From: Clostridiales bacterium | GTDB taxonomy: Bacteria > Acidobacteriota > Aminicenantia > Aminicenantales > UBA8522 | Assembly: GCA_029907205.1 (NCBI GenBank) | Contig: JARYMI010000002.1 | Location: 158,264-222,263, forward strand | Length of the DNA stretch: 64,000 nt | Direction of reading: 5' to 3' | In this document: piece after piece, positions 45,026-53,304 of the stretch | Layout: every line of letters starts with the position of its first letter | Numbering within the stretch: the first letter of the stretch is position 1 | The notes under the pieces: generated by a model | What the model saw: only the letters and a program-made list of their open reading frames with translations | Database searches by the model: none | Told to the model about the DNA's origin: nothing | Position numbers and translations under genes: made by a program

Positions 45026-46072
45026 TTAAAGATCTCGGCTGATCGTTTGGCTGAGCCTCTGGGCGACTCGGTCAACCAGAGGAATAATTTTCCGATAAGG
45101 AATTCTTTTGGGCCCGATTATTCCTAATGTTCCTAAAACCTGGTTGTTGTACCCATAATGAGAGAGAACAAGAGCACAGTCCGTAATATCGGGGATGTTG
45201 GATTCGGAACCGATCAAGACTTTGACCCGCTCCAGGCTGATGAAATCAGAAAGAAGCTTGGCCAGCTTGATCCTCTCCTCAAGATTCTGGAATAAGGACT
45301 TTAATTTCTCCATGCTGAAAAGCTCTGGCTTTTCAATGAGCCTTGAGACTCCCTGCAGAACGATCTGGCTTTGTTCCTCTTCATGAGAAATATAAGCTTT
45401 GAGCAAGGAAATGAGCTTGTTGATCGCATCCTCGTAGCTCAGTTTGTACCGGGGAAGCTCCTTGATCAGGTAATCCCGCACAAAAGTCAGGTTCTTGCCC
45501 CGGAAATGCTGGTTGATGTATTGAGAAGCCTTGTCCAGCTCCAGCTGGGTGAAATAGTGACGAGTTTCCACGATCTCGGTCAGGACGAGGTTAAAGGTTG
45601 TGATCAGGATGACCATGACCTTTTCCTCGGAGATTTTTATCAGGCGGACATGGTTGAAGTTGATCCGTGAGATGCTCGGAGATACGACAAACCCAAGGTT
45701 GTCGGAATGCTCAGCCAACAGCCTGGAGACCTGAGTGAGGAGGGAACCAAAATCTCCTTTCTCCAACGAAAAATCGGGAGTGGCGAAGGCCATCTGCTCA
45801 TCGGAGAAGAGAGTCTCATCAAACAGGCTGTTGACGTAGAATCTCAGGCCTTTATCCGTGGGCACCCGACCGGCCGACGTGTGAGGTTGGGAAAGGTAGC
45901 CCATCGCTTCGAGCTTGGACATGATATTTCTTATCGTAGCCGGGGAATCGGGGATGGCTTTTTTCTGGACGATAAAGCCGCTGGATGTCGGTTTGCCCAA
46001 TTTCAGGTAGTTTTCGACAATAATGTTTAAAACAACTTTGTCTTTCTCTCTGAGAAAAAACGTCTGAGCCAT
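45026..46072 (-). CDS. hrcA: Heat-inducible transcription repressor HrcA
   Basis: Repressor (348 aa) of class I heat-shock genes. N-terminal winged helix: KPTSSGFIVQKKAIPDSPATIRNIMSKLEAMGYLSQPHTSAGRVPTDKGLRFYV. GAF-like dimer domain and C-terminal VLGTLGIIGPKRIPYRKIIPLVDRVAQRLSQ match the family. The ATG at 46072 is preferred to a TTG one codon earlier. Heads hrcA-grpE-dnaK-dnaJ-rsmE-kinase. No CIRCE inverted repeat (TTAGCACTC-N9-GAGTGCTAA) is visible upstream, so either the operator is diverged or this operon is not autoregulated in the usual way. Confidence 0.95.
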   Translation of the reverse strand: MAQTFFLREKDKVVLNIIVENYLKLGKPTSSGFIVQKKAIPDSPATIRNIMSKLEAMGYLSQPHTSAGRVPTDKGLRFYVNSLFDETLFSDEQMAFATPDFSLEKGDFGSLLTQVSRLLAEHSDNLGFVVSPSISRINFNHVRLIKISEEKVMVILITTFNLVLTEIVETRHYFTQLELDKASQYINQHFRGKNLTFVRDYLIKELPRYKLSYEDAINKLISLLKAYISHEEEQSQIVLQGVSRLIEKPELFSMEKLKSLFQNLEERIKLAKLLSDFISLERVKVLIGSESNIPDITDCALVLSHYGYNNQVLGTLGIIGPKRIPYRKIIPLVDRVAQRLSQTISRDL

Positions 46073-46087
46073 CAATCCAGCAAGAAA

Positions 46088-46116
46088 TTTATAACATTAA
46101 CGGGCAAAAATTTCAA
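46088..46116 (-). promoter_or_regulatory. Strong promoter of the hrcA heat-shock operon
   Basis: Minus strand: TTGAAA (46111-46116), 17-base spacer, TATAAA (46088-46093). The hrcA ATG is 15 bases past the -10 box, so the leader would be only about eight bases. Confidence 0.65.
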
Positions 46117-46138
46117 CGAAGAGCTCGGACGGGTCCCG

Positions 46139-46945
46139 TCAGATGATGCGGAGGCCGGCATAGCCGACCACTTCGCCATAGTCTCCCGTGGTCTCCCCTG
46201 AGGTCTCGTAGCGGACAAGCTCAGCCTTCGTAGCTCCCATGGTTTTGGCCGCCAAGATCGCAGCGGCGGTCGGCTGGTGGCCGCACATAGAAATGTCTTC
46301 TTCCCGGACGATGGCATAAAGCCCTTTGGCATCAAGGGCGAGAATCCTTTCAATCGCCAGAAAATCCTTTAATCTCGCTGTCTCCTGGCTGACATAGTGG
46401 CTCATGTCAGTGCTGGCGACGATAAGCGATTCCTGTCCGCATTCATTGAGGCCGGCCACCAGCGCTGCGGCCAACTCATCTAAATCCTCGAAACCTGCCT
46501 GGTGAGAGATGCAGACAGGGACGATGGCAAAATCCTTTTTGAAATATTGGATAAACGGGAGTTGGACCTCCAAGGAGTGCTCAAGAGCGTGGGCGCTTTC
46601 ATCCTTTTTGACCAGAGATGAATGGTTCATGATCCTCCCGGCTAATTCCGTGTGGATCGGGACGTCGCCGAGGGGCGTTTGCCAAAACCCCTCAGCACCG
46701 ATGGCGAAAAGCGCTCGCGTCCCACGATGGCTTGGCCCGAGTATGACGAACAGGTCGGGCAGGACGACTGAGGAAAAGACGGCTCCAGCTACTCGACCCG
46801 AATAAACATACCCGGCGTGGGGTGAGACAATGGCTTTGGCCTTCTCCTTTCCCGCCTTGGGGTCGACCATGGTTTCTATCATCGCCCTCAATTTCGTGGC
46901 CCTTTCTGGATAAAAATATCCCGCGACGGCGGGCTTTCTGACCAT
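46139..46945 (-). CDS. AmmeMemoRadiSam system protein B (Memo-like)
   Basis: Memo/MEMO1-family protein (268 aa), resembling extradiol dioxygenase LigB folds; the family is the B member of the AmmeMemoRadiSam gene set, whose function is unknown. Motifs: VRKPAVAGYFYP, SPHAGYVYSGRVAGAVF, ILGPSHRG, EHSLEVQLPF and ASTDMSHY, with the His residues that would bind metal. The ATG at 46945 follows GGAGG; an in-frame GTG 28 codons earlier gives an extension with a CxxC that is not family sequence. The A protein and radical-SAM partner are not in this window. Confidence 0.9.
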   Translation of the reverse strand: MVRKPAVAGYFYPERATKLRAMIETMVDPKAGKEKAKAIVSPHAGYVYSGRVAGAVFSSVVLPDLFVILGPSHRGTRALFAIGAEGFWQTPLGDVPIHTELAGRIMNHSSLVKKDESAHALEHSLEVQLPFIQYFKKDFAIVPVCISHQAGFEDLDELAAALVAGLNECGQESLIVASTDMSHYVSQETARLKDFLAIERILALDAKGLYAIVREEDISMCGHQPTAAAILAAKTMGATKAELVRYETSGETTGDYGEVVGYAGLRII

Positions 46946-47034
46946 CCTGACCTCCTTCGGACCGATAATCCTGGCCCCGAGTCCCGTCTCGTAAATCTCT
47001 TTCCCAGGTCCTCCGCAAAGACGGCACACTTCCC

Positions 47035-47119
47035 GGGGGAGTCAAGCTCTCCCCTCGGCGCTTCGCTCCGCTCCGCTGACCCCCTGAGGAGAACGACGCC
47101 GTCCCCCTCAAACTCCCCC
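47035..47119. repeat. 85-base palindromic element upstream of the Memo-like gene
   Basis: Terminal inverted arms GGGGGAGT (47035-47042) and ACTCCCCC (47112-47119), an inner hairpin GAGGAGAAC/GTCCCCCTC (47086-47094, 47101-47109; 7 of 9 pairs) and a CTTCGCTCCGCTCCGCT tract. Composition is unlike the flanks; resembles dispersed palindromic repeats. Confidence 0.55.
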
Positions 47120-47180
47120 GCGGTGGCGCGTCTTGAGGTATCGTTGCAGAGCCAAGCTACTTGTGAGACGCACTACCAAC

Positions 47181-48503
47181 TCATAGTCTTTCTCTTTTTT
47201 CCTTGAAGGCGATGCCAAGCCCCTGCAACTCCTGAAGAATCGGCCTGTAGATATCCGGAAGAACCGGGATATGGACTCCCCTCTCCTTGATTTTTCCCTC
47301 CAAAATGAGCTTGGTCCCGATGGCGGCAGGCAAGCCGACGGTTCTGGCCATGGACGAATCCCCCCCAGGAATGCCGAAGTCGATAAGCGTGGAAATGATC
47401 TTCTCTCTGTCTCCGTTCGGATAACGGGCAATGAACTCATGCTGAAGCGCGATCATGTCCCTTTCCCCTTCTCCGTACTGCAGCTTCTCGATCATTCGGG
47501 CAGCCACGATATCGAGGGCCGAGCCTTTCTGAACCGGAAGCGGTTCGTCACTCATCAAGCCCAGCCACTCCAAACGCCGGACAATGGCCATGCCGGGCTC
47601 TATCTGCAGGTATTCGCATAGGGCTTTCTTCAAATCTTTTTCGGCCGGACTGCCAATAAGCCGGCGAAGAAAATCCGCGTAGGTCAGACCTGTCCAATCT
47701 TTTTCCTCCTGGTCGAGCACTCCGAGCTGAACCATTTTCTTGATCGTCTCGCACCAGCCGAAATTCCGGAGAGTTCCGCGGAGCATGGTTTTTGTCTCCG
47801 GGATGCCGTAGAGGTCGATATAAGGAAGAGAGTTCCTGTTCGGGTAGGCCTCAAAAACTCCAAGTCCTTCTATCGCAATAAAGCTGTAGTTCTCGAACAG
47901 GTTTTCCGAGGGGATGAAAATTTCCTGGCCGTCTTTAAGGAATTGAGCCGAATTTTTACCTGCCAGGAGAACGCCGACGGGGCTCCAGGAGAATTTGTAG
48001 CCAAAGGGGTTGGTGTTGGCCTCGGGTGCTGGCAGACCTCCGCAGAAAGAAATAAAGCTCTGGATCTCGCCGCCCTTTCCCTTGATTTCATCAATGATCC
48101 GCATCGCTTCCATGTGGTCGATGCCTGGATCGAGACCCAGCTCATTGAGGATCATGATGCCCGCTTTTCTGGCCTCGCCATCGAGCTTCTTCATGGCTTC
48201 GCTGACATAGGACGTCGTGACCATATGCTTTTTATGAATGATGCAGAATTCGGCCACTTTAGGATGGAATGAGTAAGGGACCATGCTGATGACGAGGTCA
48301 GCCCGGCTGACTTCGTCTTTTAAGATCTCTTCACTCTTCAAGTTCAGCTCTTTTGCCAGCCCGCGAGGATGACCTTCGATGAGTTTTTCAGCCTTGCTGA
48401 CCGTCCGGCTGGCCACTTCCACCTGAAGGTCAGGCTGATCGAGGAGGTACCGAACCAGCGGCCTGGCCACAAGCCCGGCACCGAGAATAAGCACTTTCTT
48501 CAT
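47181..48503 (-). CDS. Saccharopine dehydrogenase (glutamate-forming type)
   Basis: NAD(P)-dependent enzyme (440 aa) that converts saccharopine to glutamate and aminoadipate semialdehyde. N-terminal Rossmann GAGLVARPLVRYLL and the catalytic-domain blocks YVSEAMKKLD, ELGLDPGIDHMEAMRIID, FCGGLPAPEANTNPFGYKFSWSP and TLRNFGWCETIK match the SDH half of the eukaryotic bifunctional LKR/SDH closely. AAAGGAG precedes the ATG, 14 bases after the LKR gene. With that gene it makes a two-step lysine degradation route. Confidence 0.9.
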   Translation of the reverse strand: MKKVLILGAGLVARPLVRYLLDQPDLQVEVASRTVSKAEKLIEGHPRGLAKELNLKSEEILKDEVSRADLVISMVPYSFHPKVAEFCIIHKKHMVTTSYVSEAMKKLDGEARKAGIMILNELGLDPGIDHMEAMRIIDEIKGKGGEIQSFISFCGGLPAPEANTNPFGYKFSWSPVGVLLAGKNSAQFLKDGQEIFIPSENLFENYSFIAIEGLGVFEAYPNRNSLPYIDLYGIPETKTMLRGTLRNFGWCETIKKMVQLGVLDQEEKDWTGLTYADFLRRLIGSPAEKDLKKALCEYLQIEPGMAIVRRLEWLGLMSDEPLPVQKGSALDIVAARMIEKLQYGEGERDMIALQHEFIARYPNGDREKIISTLIDFGIPGGDSSMARTVGLPAAIGTKLILEGKIKERGVHIPVLPDIYRPILQELQGLGIAFKEKRERL

Positions 48504-48517
48504 GATAAACTCCTTTT

Positions 48518-49861
48518 TTAATCAGAAATAAATTTGCGCATGTATTCATGGTCCGGGGTCAGGTCTCCCCGGAAAAGGATGACAGCCCTTTTGAGCTCTG
48601 GAGGCAGCATGCACTGGTCAAAGGTTTTGGTGTAATCGGCTGCTGCGATGGCCGGTATGAACGGCTTGAGAATCTGGCTGAAAAAGACGGAAGATTCGAG
48701 AGAGATCTCGGCCGGAAGGTTGTCCACGGCCATGATAACGGGTCCTCTTCCATTCACTCCTTCCATGGCCTCATCTTTTTCTAGGTCATAGGTGAAGACG
48801 GGGTTTGCGGGGGTCGTGCACTTGACTGTGCACTCGACTCCCCCATTGACGTCACAGGAGATATCTCCAATGACGCGAAGCCGAGGACGCCTAGAGCCTA
48901 AATAATGAGTTTTAAGAAATTTCTTAGTGACAAACTGCGGATACTGGGGCGACCAACAGATTGCGTTGATGAACACGGTGAGATAAGGGATATATGTTGA
49001 CAGCACGGGCTTGTATCTTTCCGGATGGTCATAATATTCCTGAAGGTTGAATGGACAGCCGCGTTTCTTGGGTTCGACCATGTCCTCTTCTTTAAAAACA
49101 ACCTTGTAAACCCGATTCCTGAAGTAGTCCCTCCGCCGAAACATCTCTTTAAGTCCGGCTGGCTTGACCTCTTCAAACGGCAGGAGGTCGAAAATCTCCT
49201 GGGCACCCTGAGAGACGTGGCCGTACCCGCCAAACCCGAAAACAAGAGGGGTGAGGGAGGAATCCAAACCATGATGATAAATTTCCCATCCGGTTTTTTG
49301 GATTGATTCCTTCGCTTCGACAAGACTGGCATAATCGATTGTCTTGCGAACGGACGCAAACGGGCTTTCCATCCCTTCGGCTTTAAGACGCTGGCCCAGA
49401 GCCCAGAGCGTATCGATCATGCCTGCCTGGCCAGCCTGCCTGCCAAAAAACACCAGGCGGCGGCCTTGCTCATCAGTAATCCGCTCGTAGTCAATCAGCG
49501 TGCAGCGAAGACTCATCATCTGCTTGAGCATGGCCATGTTGTGCGGCTGGCCTTTGATCGTGTGAGAGAAAAAAACATAGACTCCTTCCTCGCGGAAGAA
49601 CTTGAGGGGAATTTCTTTCACAGCCAGGACGATGGGACAGGCGCTGAGATCCTCAGAAATGATGACTCCTTCTCTCCGGTAATCCTCATCCTGGAAGACG
49701 CGAATAGCGGAGGGCTGGGTCCAGATTTCGACCGGATGATCTCGCATCAGCTCTCCGGCATGAGCCGGAATGAGAGGAACCCGCCTCTCCCAGGGGTTTT
49801 TGTCCTCCCGCCGAATTCCGATCAGGGTTTTGATCACTTTTTTCTCCGCTTTCTCGGGCAT
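48518..49861 (-). CDS. Lysine-ketoglutarate reductase-like protein (AlaDH/PNT N-terminal fold)
   Basis: 447-aa enzyme resembling the LKR half of bifunctional aminoadipate semialdehyde synthase, forming saccharopine from lysine and 2-oxoglutarate. Family blocks: IGIRREDKNPWERRVPL (AlaDH/PNT N-terminus), VYVFFSHTIKGQ, LIDYERITDEQGRRLVFFGRQAGQAGMIDTL, and FGFGGYGHVSQGAQEIFDLLP (nucleotide loop). A strong promoter leaves only three bases before the ATG, so the mRNA is probably leaderless. Immediately followed by the SDH gene. Substrate specificity is inferred from similarity and context. Confidence 0.87.
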   Translation of the reverse strand: MPEKAEKKVIKTLIGIRREDKNPWERRVPLIPAHAGELMRDHPVEIWTQPSAIRVFQDEDYRREGVIISEDLSACPIVLAVKEIPLKFFREEGVYVFFSHTIKGQPHNMAMLKQMMSLRCTLIDYERITDEQGRRLVFFGRQAGQAGMIDTLWALGQRLKAEGMESPFASVRKTIDYASLVEAKESIQKTGWEIYHHGLDSSLTPLVFGFGGYGHVSQGAQEIFDLLPFEEVKPAGLKEMFRRRDYFRNRVYKVVFKEEDMVEPKKRGCPFNLQEYYDHPERYKPVLSTYIPYLTVFINAICWSPQYPQFVTKKFLKTHYLGSRRPRLRVIGDISCDVNGGVECTVKCTTPANPVFTYDLEKDEAMEGVNGRGPVIMAVDNLPAEISLESSVFFSQILKPFIPAIAAADYTKTFDQCMLPPELKRAVILFRGDLTPDHEYMRKFISD

Positions 49862-49864
49862 AAA

Positions 49865-49893
49865 ATTATGTCACAACGAGAGGGAATGGTCAA
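49865..49893 (-). promoter_or_regulatory. Promoter of LKR-SDH genes, leaderless start
   Basis: Minus strand: TTGACC (49888-49893), 17-base spacer, CATAAT (49865-49870). The LKR ATG begins three bases after the -10 box. Confidence 0.65.
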
Positions 49894-49898
49894 TCGAG

Positions 49899-49927
49899 TT
49901 GACGCAGGGCTCTGTTCCCTTTATAGT
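49899..49927 (+). promoter_or_regulatory. Promoter of cysS, leaderless start
   Basis: TTGACG (49899-49904), 17-base spacer, TATAGT (49922-49927). The GTG start of cysS is eight bases past the -10 box, at or next to the expected transcript start. Confidence 0.65.
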
Positions 49928-49935
49928 ATCTGGCT

Positions 49936-51414
49936 GTGATCAAGTTTTTCAACACCCTGAGCGGCCGGAAAGAAGAATTCCAGCCACTGGTCCCTGGCGA
50001 GGTCAAGCTCTATACCTGCGGCCCGACCGTGTATGACTACGCCCACATCGGGAATTTTCGCGCCTACATCTTCGAGGATCTTCTAAAAAGGTTCTTGCTC
50101 TTCATGGGATACACGCTTACGCATGTCATGAACATCACCGATGTCGATGATAAGACAATTCGGGGAGCCGCAGCTCAGGGAATCAGCCTCTCGGCTTTCA
50201 CCGACACATACATCAAGGCCTTTTTTGAGGACATCCGGACGTTGCGAATCGCTCCCGCCGACCACTACCCGAAAGCGACCGAACACATCCCAGAAATGGT
50301 GGCCATGGTGAAAGGGCTTGTCCAGAAAGGCTACGCTTATAAAAGGGACGAGTCCTATTATTTCAGCATTGCCAAGTTTCCTGAATACGGCAAGCTGTCC
50401 AAGATCAACATCGAAGAGCTCCAGTCGGGCCAACGGGTGGATGCTGACGAATACGAAAAAGAAAGCGTGCACGACTTCGCTCTCTGGAAGGCAAAAAAAG
50501 AAGGGGAGCCGTTCTGGCAGACAGAGATCGGCGCGGGCAGGCCTGGCTGGCACATCGAGTGTTCAGCCATGAGCTCGAAGTACCTGGGCGAAACTTTCGA
50601 CATTCACTGCGGGGGCGTGGACAATATTTTTCCCCACCACGAGAACGAAATTGCCCAGTCTGAGGCGCTGTCAGGGAAACCGTTTGTCCGCTACTGGCTT
50701 CATTGCCATCACCTTATAGTCGACGGCGAAAAAATGTCCAAGTCCAAGGGCAACCAGTTTACCCTGAGGGACCTCCTGGCCAGGAATGTCGACCCGCTCG
50801 CTCTCCGCTTCCTCCTGATGTCCACTCACTACCGGAAAACGCTCAATTTCACTTTTGAGGCTTTGTGCCAGGCAGAGAGTTCGCTCCAGAGGATAAAAGA
50901 TTTCGAGTATGAGCTGAGAACACGGTCCTTTGGTGAAGGAAAAAGCCAGGCCGCGGCCAAGCTGATAAACCAGACAAAAGAGAGGTTTATCCAGGGGCTG
51001 AGTGATGACCTGAACATCTCTGCCAGCTTGACAGCGCTTTACGACCTGATCAAGGAAGCGAACATTCTCATGAGCGAAAACAGGCTCTTGCGGAGTGATG
51101 CTGAAGGTATTCTTAACCTCCTTTGTTCTTTAGACGACGTGCTGGCCGTGTTCCCGGCTCCTGAGGGAGGGATGATCGAGAAGGCCGTTCTGGACAGCCT
51201 CGCCGCAGACAAGGGGCCCGGGCTGGCAATCAATATCCCTTTGAGCGATGAAGTCCTCCAGAAAATCGTCCTCCGCCACAGAGCGCGGGCTGAGAGGGAC
51301 TTCCGGCTTGCCGACGAGATCCGTCATCATCTCCTTAAGCAGGGAATTGCCTTAGAGGACACGCGGCAGGGAGTGCGGTGGAAGACGATTCCCGCCAAAA
51401 AGCAGCCAGGATGA
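49936..51414 (+). CDS. cysS: Cysteine--tRNA ligase
   Basis: Class I synthetase (492 aa) charging tRNA-Cys. The GTG start gives IKFFNTLSGRKEEF, then YTCGPTVYDYAHIGNFR (HIGH-like HIGN; zinc Cys), zinc ligands in GWHIECSAM and IHCGGVDNIFPHHENE, and KMSKSKGN. The anticodon-binding helical region and a short C-terminal RDFRLADEIRHHL domain end it. Full length. No Shine-Dalgarno site, which fits the leaderless promoter. Stop overlaps yraN by four bases. Confidence 0.97.
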   Translation: MIKFFNTLSGRKEEFQPLVPGEVKLYTCGPTVYDYAHIGNFRAYIFEDLLKRFLLFMGYTLTHVMNITDVDDKTIRGAAAQGISLSAFTDTYIKAFFEDIRTLRIAPADHYPKATEHIPEMVAMVKGLVQKGYAYKRDESYYFSIAKFPEYGKLSKINIEELQSGQRVDADEYEKESVHDFALWKAKKEGEPFWQTEIGAGRPGWHIECSAMSSKYLGETFDIHCGGVDNIFPHHENEIAQSEALSGKPFVRYWLHCHHLIVDGEKMSKSKGNQFTLRDLLARNVDPLALRFLLMSTHYRKTLNFTFEALCQAESSLQRIKDFEYELRTRSFGEGKSQAAAKLINQTKERFIQGLSDDLNISASLTALYDLIKEANILMSENRLLRSDAEGILNLLCSLDDVLAVFPAPEGGMIEKAVLDSLAADKGPGLAINIPLSDEVLQKIVLRHRARAERDFRLADEIRHHLLKQGIALEDTRQGVRWKTIPAKKQPG

Positions 51415-51767
51415 GAAACACTCATGCCCTCGGAAAGTCAGGCGAAGATGCCGCGGTCGCCTATCTTAAACGCAAAAAGTTCTCTCTCATTGAGCGAGGT
51501 TTCCGTTTCCACAGAGGGGAAATTGACATTATCGCTTACGACGGCGAGACCCTTGTGTTTATCGAGGTCAAAACACGTCGAGACAGCATGTTCGGACTCC
51601 CCGAGGAATCGGTCACACCGGCAAAACAGGCCCAACTCAGGCGAGTGGCTGAGGCTTATCTTATGGTGAATAACCTCTGCCACGTTCCTTGCCGGTTTGA
51701 CATCCTTTCCGTCTCTTATGATGAAAAGAAAGGCTACAAAATCCGCCATCTTGAAAATGCCTTTTAA
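51411..51767 (+). CDS. YraN/UPF0102-family endonuclease-like protein
   Basis: Small protein (118 aa) of the UPF0102 family, a restriction-endonuclease-like fold of unsettled function. Motifs: LGKSGEDAAVAYLKRKKF, then GEIDIIAYDGETLVFIEVKTRR, holding the Glu, Asp and ExK residues of the nuclease-like site. The ATG overlapping the cysS stop (ATGA) is chosen, giving a normal family length. Convergent with folK: the two stop codons overlap by four bases. Confidence 0.92.
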   Translation: MRNTHALGKSGEDAAVAYLKRKKFSLIERGFRFHRGEIDIIAYDGETLVFIEVKTRRDSMFGLPEESVTPAKQAQLRRVAEAYLMVNNLCHVPCRFDILSVSYDEKKGYKIRHLENAF

Positions 51768-52300
51768 AGAAATGCTTGTGTCTTCGCATTTCTCCTGGCA
51801 GGTGTCCTGTACCGGAAAGGATGCCTCAATTTCTTCACGACCGAATTGTCTGTTGAAAGCGTCCTGAGGTCTTTGATTTTCATCCCAAGAAGCGGCTGGA
51901 CGGCTTCAGCCGAGATCTCTTCAAGCGGCTGAAGCACAAAATTCCTCTGATGAAGCCGGGGATGCGGAATCGTCAAGCGTTCTGATTGGATGACCTTTTC
52001 CTCAGCCAGCAGGATGTCGATATCGATGGAGCGGGGTCCGCCTCTCTCATCTGACCTCCGCCCCAATTTCCGCTCGATTGTCTGGATCAGATCGAGCATT
52101 TCTTCCGGGTCAAGCGAGGAGCTGGCCTCGACAACGAGGTTAAGAAACCATGGTTGCTCTTTATCACCGACAGGCTCCGTCTCGTAGAGGGAGGAAGTCT
52201 TCACGATGGCGATGCCTGCCAGTTCAAGGGCCTCGACGGCGCGGGCCAGGTTTCTCCTGCGCCGGCCAAGGTTGCTGCCAAGACTCAGGAAATACCGCAT
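51764..52300 (-). CDS. folK: 2-amino-4-hydroxy-6-hydroxymethyldihydropteridine pyrophosphokinase
   Basis: Folate-pathway enzyme (178 aa) transferring pyrophosphate from ATP to the hydroxymethylpterin. FLSLGSNLGRRRRNLARA, YETEPVG, the signature RSIDIDILL and IPHPRLHQRNFVLQPL are all present. A Lys/Arg-rich tail of ~30 residues extends past the usual end (~150-160 aa). It begins 16 bases after the terpene-cyclase-repeat gene stop, so may be co-transcribed with it. No other folate gene is adjacent. Confidence 0.94.
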   Translation of the reverse strand: MRYFLSLGSNLGRRRRNLARAVEALELAGIAIVKTSSLYETEPVGDKEQPWFLNLVVEASSSLDPEEMLDLIQTIERKLGRRSDERGGPRSIDIDILLAEEKVIQSERLTIPHPRLHQRNFVLQPLEEISAEAVQPLLGMKIKDLRTLSTDNSVVKKLRHPFRYRTPARRNAKTQAFL

Positions 52301-52316
52301 GTTCCGGACGTTGAGG

Positions 52317-53300
52317 TCAGGCTTTAAACAGGCCGAATCTTTTCAGGACTCTGAGAACCGTCAGCGTGACCCAAAGATGGTCTTCCAGAGTGGCCTTCTT
52401 GTTCCCGCATTCCCAGAAACCGTGGCTGTTCTGTCTTTTTATCAGCCAGCTGAGACCCTTTTGGATCATCTGCTCCTCGGCGCTAAAACCGATCTTGGAA
52501 AGAGCGTCAAGACTTCCCAGGATATCCGTGTTCCAGAAGGGATAACATATTTTTTCCCAATCCGAAGGGTAGGTTCTATCTTTGTACACCTCGTCCTGGA
52601 AAAAACACCCGAGAAGGATCTCTCCGGCCTGGCGGGCCTCCTCGCTGTCTCTCCAGGTTGGCGATTCAGCAAAAGCCCTTAGCATCATTCCTGTCACATG
52701 ATGAGAAAAGGGCTGAGACTTGGGAGGCTTGAACGGCTGCCCTCTCGGCGTTCGCCCTGGCCGAGAGGATGAACCCGACTTATCAGCAGAATGGCACGGA
52801 GAAAACAGTGCCCAACCGCCGTCCCGCTGCCTGTTGGTCAAGATCCACTGGAATCCCTTTTGGACGCGACGGTCTTTGTCCAGCCCGTAACGGCAAAGAA
52901 TTTCCAGGACAAGGGCATGAAAAGTCGGCGTATGCTCGTTGCGAACCGTCCCCCGGAAATCCCCTTCTTTAGATTGGAGGCAGAACAAGAAGTTCACGGC
53001 CTTCTCAATTCCCTCATCTTTGAGCGAACAGCCAAAGTCGTAGAGCCGGAACAGATTCCTCAAAGTGTCCATTCGATAAAGAGTTCTTTCCCAGTCCACG
53101 GGTGTATCTGATCTCTTGTCCCACCAGCTTCCGTCTGGCTTTTGGGCTTCCAGGATCCTGACTCGTGCCGCAAACTTGCGCAGGTTTTTGACTTCGCGGT
53201 CCACCGGGACGTCGAGGATGTCCTTTTTCAGCCAGAAGAGAATGGGCAAGCTTCCACGGGCGAGCAAGAATTCCACCGACTTGCCCGTGTTGAACTTCAT
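52317..53300 (-). CDS. Terpene-cyclase/prenyltransferase-repeat protein
   Basis: 327-aa alpha-toroid protein with repeats like those in squalene-hopene cyclases and prenyltransferase beta subunits: QKPDGSWWDK, QSKEGDFRG, QRDGGWALF and QNSHGFWE, about 60-90 residues apart. It is half the length of a real squalene cyclase and lacks a DxDD acid motif, so cyclase activity is not supported. Such short proteins are common in anaerobic lineages and uncharacterised. AAGGTGAG serves as the ribosome site. A strong promoter 160 bases upstream implies a long leader with a hairpin and small frame. Confidence 0.75.
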   Translation of the reverse strand: MKFNTGKSVEFLLARGSLPILFWLKKDILDVPVDREVKNLRKFAARVRILEAQKPDGSWWDKRSDTPVDWERTLYRMDTLRNLFRLYDFGCSLKDEGIEKAVNFLFCLQSKEGDFRGTVRNEHTPTFHALVLEILCRYGLDKDRRVQKGFQWILTNRQRDGGWALFSPCHSADKSGSSSRPGRTPRGQPFKPPKSQPFSHHVTGMMLRAFAESPTWRDSEEARQAGEILLGCFFQDEVYKDRTYPSDWEKICYPFWNTDILGSLDALSKIGFSAEEQMIQKGLSWLIKRQNSHGFWECGNKKATLEDHLWVTLTVLRVLKRFGLFKA

Positions 53301-53304
53301 TGTC

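Noticed and set aside
46946-47029. GTG-started N-terminal extension of the Memo-like protein with a CxxC
   Set aside because: The internal ATG has a proper GGAGG site and family homology begins there; the extension borders a repeat element.
52317-53300. Squalene-hopene cyclase
   Set aside because: Half the needed length and no DxDD catalytic motif; only the alpha-toroid repeats are shared.
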